64,000 bases of DNA, from contig AP031437.1 of NCBI GenBank assembly GCA_042854365.1, forward strand, positions 310,001 to 374,000. Direction: 5' to 3'. How positions within the stretch are numbered: the first letter of the stretch is position 1; every line of letters begins with the position of its first letter. The stretch is from Anaeromassilibacillus sp001305115. GTDB taxonomy: Bacteria; Bacillota; Clostridia; Oscillospirales; Acutalibacteraceae. Below the pieces are notes generated by a model. The model was not told the origin of the DNA and made no database searches. It saw only the letters and a list, made by a program, of their open reading frames with translations. A program made the translations under genes and the position numbers. Of the stretch, positions 24,163 to 32,929 are shown in pieces.

Positions 24163-24975
24163 TTATACACAAGGAACCAATTCAACAGATATATACAGGG
24201 CTGTGGAAAATAGGGGAAACAGACATATCCTTAGAGTAATTAACCGCCGAGCTCTGAATATGGAAAAGAAAGCGAACGTCTGACTGCGAGGGCAATCGAC
24301 ATAATTCTGCATATAGAAACCGATTCAACAGATATGTACAGGACTGTGGAAAATAGGGGAAGCAGATATATCTGTAGAGTAATTAACCGCCGAGTTCTGA
24401 ATATGGAAAAGAAAAAGAGAGTCTGACTGCGAAGACACCAACATAATTCTGCATAAAAACCGATTCAACAGATACATACAGTGCTGTGGAAAATAGGGGC
24501 AGCAGACATATCTGTAGAGTAATTAACCGCCGAGTTCTGAATATGGAAAAGAAAAAGAGAGTCTGACTGCGAGGACACCAACATAATTCTGCATAAAAAC
24601 CAATTCAACAGATATATACAGGACTGTGGAAAATAGGGGAAGCAGATATACTCGTAGAGTAATTAACCGCCGAGCTCTGAATATGGAAAAGGAAGAGGAA
24701 GTCTGACTGCGAAGGCAATCGACATCATTCTGCATATAGAAACCGATTCAACAGATATGTACAGGACTGTGGAAAATAAGGGAAACGGATATACCCGTAG
24801 AGTAATTTAACTGCCGAGCTCTGAATATGGAAAAGAAAGAGGAAGTTTGACTGTAGGGGCAATCGGCATCATTTTGCATATAGAAACCGATTCAACAGAT
24901 ATATACAGGATCGTAGGAAATAGGGTAAAGCGCCATATTCGCAGAGTGATATAATCGTTGATCTCCGAATGCAGT
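24163..24975. repeat. Tandem array B: about 5.7 units of 140-144 bp with DnaA-box-like sites
   Basis: The marker TTCAACAGAT recurs at 24181, 24324, 24464, 24604, 24747 and 24891. Each unit holds CTGTGGAAAATA, GTAGAGTAATTAACCGCCGAG, CTGAATATGGAAAAG and GTCTGACTGCGA. In five units TGTGGAAAA (24202, 24345, 24485, 24625, 24768) is the complement of TTTTCCACA, one base from the DnaA box TTATCCACA. Just before unit 1 is TTATACACA (24163-24171), which fits TTATNCACA fully. The last unit is degenerate. No open frame with a start signal crosses the array. Confidence 0.88.
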
Positions 24976-25024
24976 GGGAACAGGACATCACTTGCTCGCT
25001 TTTCCCGGCAGTATCCACTTCACA

Positions 25025-25711
25025 TCACCGGCAGAGCCAGTCCAAGGCCTTCTCAAAACGCCCCGGGATGTTACAAAAATGTCCGCCCGGATTCCATTCC
25101 AATGTGCAGGGGACTTGAGATTGCAGGAAGCGGTAGATCTCGCGGGTACAGTTTCCTACGCGAGCCATACGTGGATTGCGAGCTTTTTCTTCTGCAACGC
25201 CTAAGGATAGATAGACGCGATGGACCACCGGATGCAAAGCATTTGACAAAAAGAAATCAACCGTTCCATCGTACCACAGGGAACCGGAAAGACAGCCAAT
25301 CTGACCAAATGCACCACACTGTGTCCCGCTCCACAAAGCATGGAGACCACCAAGCGAATATCCTATCAGTGTTGTGTGGGCCGCTTCTTGGGTGATGGGC
25401 AAGTCTTGGCGTGCCTCAGGTAGAAGTTTCTCGGTCAAAAAACGCAAGTATTCCTCTCCTTCTCCCGTAAAACATGGAGTTCTTTGGGAAAGAGCAGGCG
25501 CTTTCCAGGGGGTATACTCGCGGTTTCGATCCAACGGAGGCACTGCCAAAAAGACAAATCCGATTGGTGTTTTTCGGGAAAACAGAGCGTCAAAATTCGC
25601 GGCGGGCATGTCGCCATCGTTGGAAAGCACCAGCGGGAATCCGCCCGCTGGAATTTTGCGATCTGGTACAAATAGGGAACAGGCACGCCCTGCTAAAGAA
25701 ATATACTGCAT
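25025..25711 (-). CDS. Alpha/beta hydrolase, putative esterase
   Basis: A 228-residue alpha/beta hydrolase of the esterase D / IroE-like type, without a signal peptide. It shows FPLVLSNDGDMPAANFDAL (oxyanion region), the nucleophile elbow LIGYSLGGLHALW with Ser near residue 118, GCLSGSLWYDG after the elbow, and GGHFCNI near the C-terminus with the catalytic His. The acid is likely the Asp/Glu in LSLGVAEEKA. Possible substrates are siderophore esters, S-formylglutathione-like esters or acetylated sugars. The ATG follows AGGGGGAG. Its 3' end lies about 50 bp from array B. Monocistronic. Confidence 0.85.
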   Translation of the reverse strand: MQYISLAGRACSLFVPDRKIPAGGFPLVLSNDGDMPAANFDALFSRKTPIGFVFLAVPPLDRNREYTPWKAPALSQRTPCFTGEGEEYLRFLTEKLLPEARQDLPITQEAAHTTLIGYSLGGLHALWSGTQCGAFGQIGCLSGSLWYDGTVDFFLSNALHPVVHRVYLSLGVAEEKARNPRMARVGNCTREIYRFLQSQVPCTLEWNPGGHFCNIPGRFEKALDWLCR

Positions 25712-25977
25712 AAAAACTCCCCCTAAAGGCTCTTTTTGGCAGAAATATACTTGATAAAAGGATCGCGCTCCATAACTCTTCCGGAAAGGGGGGCGTTCGA
25801 AGGACCATTTACATGACTTCCTTTAGCATTCCCTTACAGAAATTTCTTTGCCCTCTTTTACAGATACGCATGCAATTGTTCATAATGGATCGTTCCATTG
25901 CCTATAGAATGTAGGTAAGGCCTGTACCCATTGTCAAGACAATCTGCCTTGTTTACCTGACAGGCAAATCTGGCTAA

Positions 25978-26343
25978 CTACCATGTAAACTGTATACCAA
26001 AGAATTTCGTCACAGACTGCAAACCCTCTTCAATCTCTTGACGCGAGTAGTTGTGCGCTTCGAGATAAGCGTCGTCAAACTGATTTAAGCGGGAATAAAA
26101 GGCCAGAGCCAGCTCTAACATGTGCAGACGCGAGGAGTCCAGCTCCTCATAAAGGCGGTTTTCAGCTTCATTGATCTTACCCTCATCCAGCATGCGAATC
26201 AATTCAATGTAGAGTTGGTCGGAATCCGAAAGCTTTTCCTTTTCGACAATTTCATAATCCGGCTTATCTTTTCCAAATAGGAGACGCGCCAAGACAATAC
26301 CAATCATTTCAATTTGCCGTAAAATCCAATCCTGTTGAAACAT
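25978..26343 (-). CDS. DUF6483-like protein
   Basis: A 121-residue, helical, acidic cytoplasmic protein starting MFQQDWILRQIEMIGIVLARLLFGKD, with a central TPR-like pair of helices (YIELIRMLDEGKINEAENRLYEEL) and the end YSRQEIEEGLQSVTKFFG. This pattern fits the DUF6483 group found in Clostridia; function unknown. The second ATG (26343) was chosen because GGGGG lies six bases upstream; the first ATG (26349) abuts it. It is divergent from the TauE pair, with a palindromic region between them. Confidence 0.75.
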   Translation of the reverse strand: MFQQDWILRQIEMIGIVLARLLFGKDKPDYEIVEKEKLSDSDQLYIELIRMLDEGKINEAENRLYEELDSSRLHMLELALAFYSRLNQFDDAYLEAHNYSRQEIEEGLQSVTKFFGIQFTW

Positions 26344-26410
26344 GCGCATCCCCCTTTTTTCTTTTTATCATAGCACAACCTTTGCTGAGGAACAAGATTG
26401 TCTTATCTAT

Positions 26411-26443
26411 TTGTATAAATAATAATTATTAATACAAATTGTA
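26411..26443. promoter_or_regulatory. Inverted repeat between DUF6483 and tauE genes (motif copy 2)
   Basis: TTTGTAT (from 26411) and ATACAAA (26432) form an inverted repeat around an AT-rich core holding a possible -10 (TAATAA) 16 bp after TTGTCT. It includes ATACAAATTGTA (26432-26443), also found at 17579 and 49022. Confidence 0.4.
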
Positions 26444-26519
26444 GTAAAATGAAATCGGAATAAAACGAGACTTTTTTCAAAAGATAACCGGAGAGAACTG
26501 CAAAAGAGGGAGCAAAGGC

Positions 26520-26894
26520 ATGAAGATGGAAAAGTTGAGCAGTTTAAAAAAGTTTACCCCCGCGCTGATTGGTACGCTCTGTGGAATGCTAAACGGCCTA
26601 TTTGGCGCGGGCGGAGGTATTGCTGCTGTACCATTGCTAAAAGCATCGGGAATTCCACTCAAGAAAGCACACGCTACTTCTTTGGCGGTCATCCTACCGA
26701 TCTCCCTCGTCAGTGCCATCTTATATTTGGTCAACGGAGCGATCCAGTTTTCCGATGCTTGGCCTTATTTGCCGGGAGGACTACTGGGGGCGATTTTAGG
26801 GGCGCTATTGATGCAGAAGATCCCAGATAAACTCCTGCGTAAAGCCTTTGGCGCCTTCATGATTTATGCAGCCGTGCGGCTGCTTCTGCGATGA
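26520..26894 (+). CDS. TauE/SafE half-size transporter subunit 1
   Basis: A 124-residue membrane protein equal to one half of a TauE/SafE (DUF81) anion exporter. The family repeat signature GMLNGLFGAGGGIAAVPLL is at residues about 22-40, followed by KKAHATSLAVILPISLVSAILYL and the closing GGLLGAILGALLMQKIPDKLLRKAFGAFMI. Full-length members hold two such repeats in one chain; here the second is encoded by the next gene, overlapping by four bases (ATGA). The two probably form a heterodimer for sulfite, sulfoacetate or another organic anion. GGGAG precedes ATG 26520. Confidence 0.9.
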   Translation: MKMEKLSSLKKFTPALIGTLCGMLNGLFGAGGGIAAVPLLKASGIPLKKAHATSLAVILPISLVSAILYLVNGAIQFSDAWPYLPGGLLGAILGALLMQKIPDKLLRKAFGAFMIYAAVRLLLR

Positions 26895-27277
26895 GCGGGT
26901 GGTTAATCGCAGGGATTGCCAGCCTGATTGCCGGTTTTGTCAGCGCTCTCGGCTTGGGTGGCGGAGGAATCCTTGTGCTTTATCTGACCCTGTTCCTTGG
27001 CATGGAACAGATGCAGGCGGGTGGAATCAACCTGATCTTTTTCCTGCCGCTTGCTGCTGTCTCCATTTTTATCCATGTAAAGCACCATTTGATCGACTAT
27101 AAGTTTGCTCTGAAGTGTGCGCCGTTTGGAGTAGCTGGTGCTTTTTTAGGTGTATGGTTGGCAAATACTCTGCATCCAGTGTGGGTGAGCAAAGGTTTTG
27201 CGGCCTTTGTGCTTGTTCTGGGAATTCGGGAACTGTTTTCGAAAGGAAAGAAGGACATAGAATCGGAACAAAAATAG
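26891..27277 (+). CDS. TauE/SafE half-size transporter subunit 2
   Basis: A 128-residue membrane protein, the partner half. It has the same repeat signature LIAGFVSALGLGGGGILVLYL, then MQAGGINLIFFLPLAAVSIFIHVKHHLIDYKFAL and AGAFLGVWLANTLHPVWVSKGFAAFVLVLGIREL, with a charged tail. The start overlaps the stop of subunit 1, ensuring balanced synthesis. The stop codon lies inside the base of a strong hairpin. Confidence 0.9.
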   Translation: MSGWLIAGIASLIAGFVSALGLGGGGILVLYLTLFLGMEQMQAGGINLIFFLPLAAVSIFIHVKHHLIDYKFALKCAPFGVAGAFLGVWLANTLHPVWVSKGFAAFVLVLGIRELFSKGKKDIESEQK

Positions 27278-27306
27278 CTGCCCGAGCCAATAGGCATCGG
27301 GCAGCT
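27276..27306. terminator. Bidirectional terminator
   Basis: Perfect stem AGCTGCCCGA / TCGGGCAGCT. On the minus strand it is followed by ATTTTTG and can end the acyltransferase-like transcript; on the plus strand it begins at the tauE stop but lacks a T tract. Confidence 0.7.
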
Positions 27307-27397
27307 AGAAGTCCCTGCTGATGGAAAATCAAATCATCGATTGAGAAGTCTCTCTCAAATCCAAAGATTCACAGAATGGAACGGCCAGAAGTTGTCT

Positions 27398-28168
27398 TCA
27401 AAAGTTGGAAGCAACTGCGCTGACCAACCAGGAAATGCCGTAAATGACCGGTTGATGGACTATGTAGATCACCAGCGCATGGCGCCCAAGCCAGGAGAAA
27501 AACGGCACACGGGACCGGTAAGCAAAGGCGGGAAAGCGCCCTTCAACGGCTAGGCGCCCCAAACTTGTGCCGGCAAAAAAGACGAAAATCCATGGAAGCA
27601 GGGGAAAATAGTCCGAGGAAAAAAAGCTGGAACTGTGCAGACCGAAAGGTGCAAGCCAGTCGGTGGCATACAATTGATCGGGAAGGGGGATGCTCAGTGG
27701 GCCGATACCAAGGATTCCCCGATCGATCTGTGCTGTACACAAATAAAGAAGGACACAGATGGCAGTGGGAATCCAGGTGAAGGGCTGTTTCCGGCGAAGA
27801 TGGGGCTGAATCAGCCCAAATGCAATCATACATATGGAAAGAAAATGCAAAATTCCAAACAGGATGCGCTCTTCAGGGACCACCAACCAGGTGGCAAGGG
27901 TAACCATCAAGGCAACCCCCGCAAGCTTAAGGCCGCGAATCAAATTGGAATGGGAGAGATTGGAGGAGATGCCGGCGATTAAAATGAACAAACCAGCGAA
28001 CCAGGGTTCTGCGGGCATAAAGAAATAAAGCAGAATCTTGCCAAGCTCCAGATGGTACAGATAGGCAAGGGTATAAAACCCGTGGTAAAAAACCATACAG
28101 AAAACGGCAAAGCCGCGCAGCTCGTCCATCAAATGAATACGTTGTTTTGCGAGGGGTGTTTGTTCCAT
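27398..28168 (-). CDS. DUF1624 / HGSNAT-type membrane acyltransferase-like protein
   Basis: A 256-residue polytopic membrane protein with about seven membrane segments. It begins RIHLMDELRGFAVFCMVFYHGFYTLAYL, the family opening with a catalytic-type His near residue 30, then FILIAGISSNLSHSN, FGILHFLSICMIAFGL, FPLLPWIFVFFAGTSLGRL and LGRHALVIYIVHQPVIYG, which match the heparan-alpha-glucosaminide N-acetyltransferase catalytic (DUF1624) family. Bacterial members may acetylate surface sugars, but substrates are unknown. AAAGGAG precedes ATG 28168. Divergent from the thioesterase gene, about 115 bp apart. Confidence 0.88.
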   Translation of the reverse strand: MEQTPLAKQRIHLMDELRGFAVFCMVFYHGFYTLAYLYHLELGKILLYFFMPAEPWFAGLFILIAGISSNLSHSNLIRGLKLAGVALMVTLATWLVVPEERILFGILHFLSICMIAFGLIQPHLRRKQPFTWIPTAICVLLYLCTAQIDRGILGIGPLSIPLPDQLYATDWLAPFGLHSSSFFSSDYFPLLPWIFVFFAGTSLGRLAVEGRFPAFAYRSRVPFFSWLGRHALVIYIVHQPVIYGISWLVSAVASNF

Positions 28169-28282
28169 TTTGCTCGCTCCTTTTTAAAATGGAAAACAGA
28201 AGAACTTTCTTCTGGGGGGAAAGTCTGCTATAATAAGACGGCAAACTATTCAGAATTATACCAGGAACAGGAGGCAAATACA

Positions 28283-28663
28283 ATGGAAAAGACGTTTACA
28301 AAGGAATGTGTTGTGACACCGGAGTTGCTGGCGACTGCGGTTGGCAGTGGCAGTGTGGAGGTCTTTGCTACGCCCATGGTGGCTGCGCTGCTGGAAGGTG
28401 CAGCTGCAGAATTAGCGCAAAAAGAATTGCAGGATGGCTGGACGACCGTAGGCAGCCAAATTTCGATTGAGCATCTGTGCCCTACAGTGGCGGGAGTCAA
28501 GGTGACCGCTACAGCGACCCTGACCGAGGTGGACGGACGTATGTACCGCTTTACTTTGGAGGCAAAGGACAATGCGGGCGTGATCGCACGCGGCACGCAT
28601 GAGCGTGTCAGTGTGGAAAAAGAGCGTTTTCTTTCAAAGGCCCAGGCCCGCAGCCAGGCATAA
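28283..28663 (+). CDS. Hotdog-fold thioesterase, FlK-like
   Basis: A 126-residue hotdog protein. The pattern VEVFATPMVAALLEGAAAELAQKEL followed by TTVGSQISIEHLCPTVAGVKVTATATLTEVDGR and GVIARGTHERVSV matches the fluoroacetyl-CoA thioesterase (FlK)-like group: Thr in ATP, Glu in LEGAA and His in EHLCP are the expected catalytic triad. These enzymes hydrolyse short or unusual acyl-CoAs, and in anaerobes probably remove dead-end CoA esters. AGGAGG precedes ATG 28283; an upstream in-frame extension has no family match. Monocistronic. Confidence 0.9.
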   Translation: MEKTFTKECVVTPELLATAVGSGSVEVFATPMVAALLEGAAAELAQKELQDGWTTVGSQISIEHLCPTVAGVKVTATATLTEVDGRMYRFTLEAKDNAGVIARGTHERVSVEKERFLSKAQARSQA

Positions 28664-28915
28664 TTTTCCTTTTTCGTGATTTGCGCAAATGCATCGGAGT
28701 ATCCCAAAAGCCCGATCATCGGAATCCATGACGGAAAGCATTCGAATGAAAAATCGAGTATAAGGGTTCATTGGCTTCTGTAAAGTCGATTTTTTGATGG
28801 ACAAATTGGAATATATGGTGTATAATATTGTCTAATGTGCTGAAAATGCCGTAAATTATTCGTCGGAACTGCGCGAAATGCATTTGCGTGCCGGCAATTT
28901 AAGGAGAGTGTAATA

Positions 28916-30064
28916 ATGAAAACATGGAAAAAATGCTTGGCGGCCGTTCTGTCGCTGGCAATTATGGCGAGTGCCACAGCCTGTTCGGGGGCGGATAAGA
29001 GCTGGGCGGTCAAGAACGACAACCTTACGGTGCCGATTGGCGCTTACATCTATAATCTGTACAGCGCATATCAGCAGGCTAGCGTGCAGGTGGAGGATTC
29101 CACAAAGCCCATCTTGGAGCAGACCGTGGAGGATCAGGATGCAGCTACTTGGATCAAGGAAAATGCCTTGCGCCAGACCAAGTCCATCCTGGTGATCGAT
29201 GATAAGATGAAGGAACTGAATATCTCTTTGACCGAGGACGAGCTCCAACAGGTTTCCGATCAGACAGACAGCTATTGGGGTTCCATTTCTACAGCCATGA
29301 CAGAATACGGTGTTGCGAAGTCCTCCTTTAATCTCGCATATGCCGATTATTACACGAAATACACCAAAGTGTTCGACGCCATTTACGGCAAAGGCGGTAC
29401 ACAGGAGGTTTCTGACGCAGATGTAAAGGACTATTATGTGACGAACTATATGGCGTTCTCCTATGTACTGGCCCCGATCATCGATATGACGACCGGTACG
29501 AATTTGAGCGAAGACGAGCTTTCTCAGCTCGATACTGAATTCAAGGATTATGCGGCAAAGATTAACGATGGTTCTATGACCGCTCAGGAAGCGGCGGATG
29601 CTTACAAGACTTCCTCTGGAGACGATACCGTCCAACTCTACACCGACGCGGCCAACTTCAATGGGGAGACATCCTCTTATCCAGAGGAATTCGGCACGTC
29701 CCTGAAATCCATGAAGGACGGTGAATGCCGTATTGTTGAGGTGCAAGGCCTGTATAAAGTGCTGCTGGTGAAAGACGATGTCACTGCAACGGCAGAGAAT
29801 AAGATCAGCGACGAGGCCAGCCGTACCGCGATTCTTCAGAACATGAAGCAGGAAGAATTTAAACAGATGATCGATGAGGCGGCAGATGGTTACTCGGCGG
29901 AGATCAACCAAAAGGCGATCGATTCCTATCAGCCAGATATGTTCGTGGAGGAAACCTCTTCTGTCGCAGCGTCCTCGGAAACAGCTTCTTCGGAAGAAAG
30001 CACAGATAGTACCAGTGAGGCGAGTTCCGAAGCCGACGAGGCAAGCTCTTCGGAAGCGGCATAA
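28916..30064 (+). CDS. SurA/PrsA-like foldase lipoprotein
   Basis: A 382-residue exported lipoprotein. Signal peptide with basic start and lipobox SATAC-SG (Cys near residue 23). A helical SurA-N-like domain follows (DAATWIKENALRQTKSILVIDDKMKELNISLTEDEL), then a region similar to the peptidyl-prolyl isomerase part of PrsA (FSYVLAPIIDM..., FNGETSSYPEEFGTSLKSMKDGECRIVEVQGLYKVLLVKD) and a 50-residue Ser/Glu-rich tail. Parvulin active-site residues are not clear, so it may be a chaperone only. Expected role: folding of secreted proteins outside the membrane. AAGGAG precedes ATG 28916. Confidence 0.88.
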   Translation: MKTWKKCLAAVLSLAIMASATACSGADKSWAVKNDNLTVPIGAYIYNLYSAYQQASVQVEDSTKPILEQTVEDQDAATWIKENALRQTKSILVIDDKMKELNISLTEDELQQVSDQTDSYWGSISTAMTEYGVAKSSFNLAYADYYTKYTKVFDAIYGKGGTQEVSDADVKDYYVTNYMAFSYVLAPIIDMTTGTNLSEDELSQLDTEFKDYAAKINDGSMTAQEAADAYKTSSGDDTVQLYTDAANFNGETSSYPEEFGTSLKSMKDGECRIVEVQGLYKVLLVKDDVTATAENKISDEASRTAILQNMKQEEFKQMIDEAADGYSAEINQKAIDSYQPDMFVEETSSVAASSETASSEESTDSTSEASSEADEASSSEAA

Positions 30065-30083
30065 ATTGAAAATACCTAATAAA

Positions 30084-30112
30084 GGCGCCGGGAACCGTAG
30101 GTTCCCGGCGCC
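30084..30112 (+). terminator. Perfect GC-rich hairpin after the foldase gene
   Basis: A 13-bp perfect stem GGCGCCGGGAACC / GGTTCCCGGCGCC with loop GTA, 20 bp after the stop. There is no T tract, so termination or mRNA 3'-end protection are both possible. Confidence 0.65.
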
Positions 30113-30119
30113 TCATTGG

Positions 30120-31200
30120 TTAAGGCCCGGCAAAACCGGTGAAGGCGCCCCTTAAAATTTTTGCTTCAAGCATCAGACAGATAAGATGCTGACAACAGCC
30201 TTTCCATGATGGAAGGCTGCCGTTAGGACGGGGATTGCCCGTTTACAGACGGTGGGCATGTGATACAAGCAAAATAAAATTTCGTGTGCCCTTCCGCTTG
30301 TCCGTAATAGGTCCTTATAGGGCCTTCTTGAGCCTCCCGCTTAGACAGTTGGTTTGACTTGAAAAGGGATTGGCTAAAAGAAGGTTGAGACCTCCCGAAT
30401 GGGAGGTTTTTATGTCTACAAAAGACCCGGAGCAGATTAAAACAAAATATACAAGCGATGCGAAAGCGCAAAGGTCTTTTGGTTCACTTTCAGTAATTTG
30501 TGTGAAGACGGCATAAAATGCCAATGATGTGGTTCCCCTGTAGATGACTTTCAATTGAGAACATAAACAGTGACGCCCGAATAAACACAAGGCTTACTTT
30601 CAAAGAGCTTCCTCTTCCAATTTCCCTTCTGGATGGGATTGTTCGATCCATCTTACAAAAAAATCGGTATCCATATATATCGTTTTTAGCATGTACGCTC
30701 TTTTTGTAAAAACCTCGCATGGTGTGGAGGAGAGCATATGTTCAATAGAGGAATAAAATAAAAGAGCCGCCTATAAACAAAAGAAACACATACAAGGCAA
30801 ACTCGAAAATCATAGAATATTTACATAAAGTCGTGCAAATGCATGGGAAAAGAACCGGAAAATGAACCGTTATAATGGAAATTAAAACGGCAAGATGGTT
30901 GTCATAAAATCGTAGGGTGATTCTATCGTTACTGTGTTAATGGCAAACTTTCTACGCTGCTATCTTTGCCATCCTATAATTGTATGGCGGAATGGACATG
31001 CCTATCAAGAGTGGAGAAAGAGTATTTTGGAGGCTCAAGTGGCATATCCATTATTTTAAAAAGGATGGAACCGTACAGAAAATAGTACATTGGTAGAAAT
31101 AGCAGATCCATTTCGAGGCAACTGAGAATCGGAACCCTGAAATGGAATTCGTAGAGAATCGAGACAAATTTTTTAGAATGACCATTTGTACAAAACAAAA
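30120..31200. other. 1.1-kb gene-poor region with structured segments
   Basis: No convincing gene. At 30390-30411 a compact hairpin ACCTCCC-gaat-GGGAGGT is followed by TTTTTAT, a good intrinsic terminator; upstream, 30170-30390 has several GC-rich inverted segments, so a structured RNA of about 220 nt is possible. The terminator overlaps the GGGAGG ribosome site of a 34-codon plus-strand frame (30412-30516, starting MSTKDPEQ). Minus-strand frames at 30223-30720 have no start signals. A TATAAT at about 30872 lacks a -35. Confidence 0.35.
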
Positions 31201-31211
31201 ACCACATAAAA

Positions 31212-31260
31212 CCAGCCCAAGCTCATCCATAAGAAATCTTCCTTGGAGTGGCTTGGGCCT
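31212..31260 (-). terminator. Terminator of the mnmA operon
   Basis: Stem GCCCAAGC / GCTTGGGC with an inner segment. On the minus strand it is followed by TGGTTTTATGTGGTTTTTG. Confidence 0.65.
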
Positions 31261-31283
31261 TACTACTTTTTGCTTTATTATGC

Positions 31284-32351
31284 TTAAAGAATCACACCGC
31301 CGCCGACGACCAGATCCCCGTCATAAAAAACGACGGCCTGCCCGGGCGTGACAGAGCGCTGAGGTTCGGCAAAATCTACACGTACACGGCCACCATCCAC
31401 CGGCGTTAGAACTGCATCAGCGGGCCGCGCCTGATAGCGGACCTTCGCCTGTACCTGCAGAGGCTTGTCCAATGTATCGAATGGGATAAAGTTCAGGTCA
31501 TCCGCCAGCAAGGATGTGGCATACTGACTTCCCTCTTCACCGAGGGTGATGCGGTTTCGTACAGCGTCGATTTTTGTCACATACATGGGCTTCCCAAAGG
31601 AAATACCCAACCCCTTGCGCTGTCCGATGGTATAATGTGTAATGCCGCGATGCCTGCCTAAGATACGGCCTTGTGCATCGACAAAATCACCTTGGGGGGC
31701 CTTTGTACCTGTGTAACGTTCTAAAAAAGATGCGTAGTCATTGTCCTCCACAAAACAGATCTCTTGGCTGTCGGGCTTATGCGCCACGCGAAGACCAGCC
31801 TCCTCTGCCAGCTGCCGGGCCTCCGGTTTGGTATATGGACCCAGAGGCATCAATGTGTGCGCAAGCTGGTCTTGTGTCAAAGAATAAAGAACGTAGCTCT
31901 GGTCTTTGCTCGCAGGGGCCCGTTTCAAAAGCCAGCGGCCGGAATCATTTTGTGTAATTACAGCATAGTGGCCAGTTGCAATGAAATCAAACCCCAAAAG
32001 GCGCGCCTTCTGAAGCATGGCGCCGAATTTTAGATGCCGGTTGCAGGCGATGCAGGGATTTGGCGTGCGCCCTGCGGCATACTGCTCGGCAAAGTATTGA
32101 ATGACATCGCGTTCAAACTGCTCGGTGAAGTTTAAGACCAGATGATCGATTCCCAACTGGTAACAAACCCGGCGGGCATCGTCGATGTCATCCAAAGAAC
32201 AACATCCGCCTGAGGCGCTCTGCTGCATATATGCTTCCGGCCGAAGGCGCATGGTCATGCCCGTCACATCGTATCCAGCTTTTAACAGTAAAAGAGCGGC
32301 GACCGAACTGTCTACGCCGCCGCTCATTCCCAAAAGAACTTTCTTACTCAT
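31284..32351 (-). CDS. mnmA: tRNA-specific 2-thiouridylase MnmA
   Basis: A 355-residue ATP-pyrophosphatase that makes s2U34 in tRNA-Lys, -Glu and -Gln. The PP-loop GMSGGVDSSVAALLL is at residues 8-22. Catalytic Cys in TPNPCIACN near 99 and the second Cys in EICFVEDND near 200 form the sulfur-relay pair. The central domain and C-terminal beta-barrel (RYQARPADAVLTPV...QRSVTPGQAVVFYDGD) are complete. Sulfur would come from a cysteine desulfurase not present here. The start overlaps the stop of the upstream gene by four bases, making a two-gene operon. Confidence 0.97.
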   Translation of the reverse strand: MSKKVLLGMSGGVDSSVAALLLLKAGYDVTGMTMRLRPEAYMQQSASGGCCSLDDIDDARRVCYQLGIDHLVLNFTEQFERDVIQYFAEQYAAGRTPNPCIACNRHLKFGAMLQKARLLGFDFIATGHYAVITQNDSGRWLLKRAPASKDQSYVLYSLTQDQLAHTLMPLGPYTKPEARQLAEEAGLRVAHKPDSQEICFVEDNDYASFLERYTGTKAPQGDFVDAQGRILGRHRGITHYTIGQRKGLGISFGKPMYVTKIDAVRNRITLGEEGSQYATSLLADDLNFIPFDTLDKPLQVQAKVRYQARPADAVLTPVDGGRVRVDFAEPQRSVTPGQAVVFYDGDLVVGGGVIL

Positions 32352-32929
32352 TGTTCCGCGTCATCCTCTGCCGCTTCCCCGAAAATATCCGGTTTACCTG
32401 CGGTCACTTCCGGGTTTATATGGGAAGCCGCTTCGGCGTCTGCATGTATTTCCGCCTCTTGGCGTTCTTCCTCCGCAGCTGCTGCGTCATGTGCTTCATT
32501 GACAAAGGGCGCGCCCGGAATATCGTCGTCCGCACCGTCCGCATGGTCTGCACTGTGGGCCAACTCTTGGCGCTGGAACGGGTCAAGTTCTTCATAGTAC
32601 GGGCATGCGTCACAGTCGTCGTTACAGCCTGCGCACTGTTCCTCTTCTTCCACAGGAGAAGTAATTTCATCCAGCTTATTGAATGCCTTCTTCATGCGTG
32701 CTTCGCTTTCTTCAACCGCCTGGCAGAGGTGCTCCGCCTGCGTATCGTCCGGGTTGCGCAGATGTTCCATATAGTATTTTCCCAGCGCAACATAGGCGCG
32801 CGCTGTGTTTTCCCGCTCGTTCTTGATAACAATCCGGAGCCTGTTGATCATTGCAGCTTTGCGATTTTTATCGACGACATAGTCGACTGCTTTTGTTACT
32901 TCGTTGCCGATTACTCTGAAAATACCCAT
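32348..32929 (-). CDS. Hypothetical acidic protein with a Cys cluster, co-transcribed with mnmA
   Basis: A 193-residue soluble protein. The N-terminal 80 residues are helical and basic (AAMINRLRIVIKNERENTARAYVALGKYYMEH), suggesting a coiled coil or nucleic-acid contact. A compact Cys cluster CAGCNDDCDACPYYEE near residue 100 could bind zinc or an Fe-S cluster. The last 80 residues are very acidic and Ala/Glu-rich, likely disordered. ATGA overlap with mnmA suggests a linked role in tRNA thiolation or sulfur handling, which is inference only. The family was not recognised. AGGGAAAAC precedes the ATG. Confidence 0.7.
   Translation of the reverse strand: MGIFRVIGNEVTKAVDYVVDKNRKAAMINRLRIVIKNERENTARAYVALGKYYMEHLRNPDDTQAEHLCQAVEESEARMKKAFNKLDEITSPVEEEEQCAGCNDDCDACPYYEELDPFQRQELAHSADHADGADDDIPGAPFVNEAHDAAAAEEERQEAEIHADAEAASHINPEVTAGKPDIFGEAAEDDAEQ

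Noticed and set aside
22412..24975. CRISPR array
   Set aside because: Units are tandem without unique spacers, are 101-144 bp long, and no cas gene is in the window.
28856..29911. A 351-codon frame antisense to the foldase lipoprotein
   Set aside because: Antisense shadow of a gene with a clear lipobox and ribosome site; low-complexity composition.
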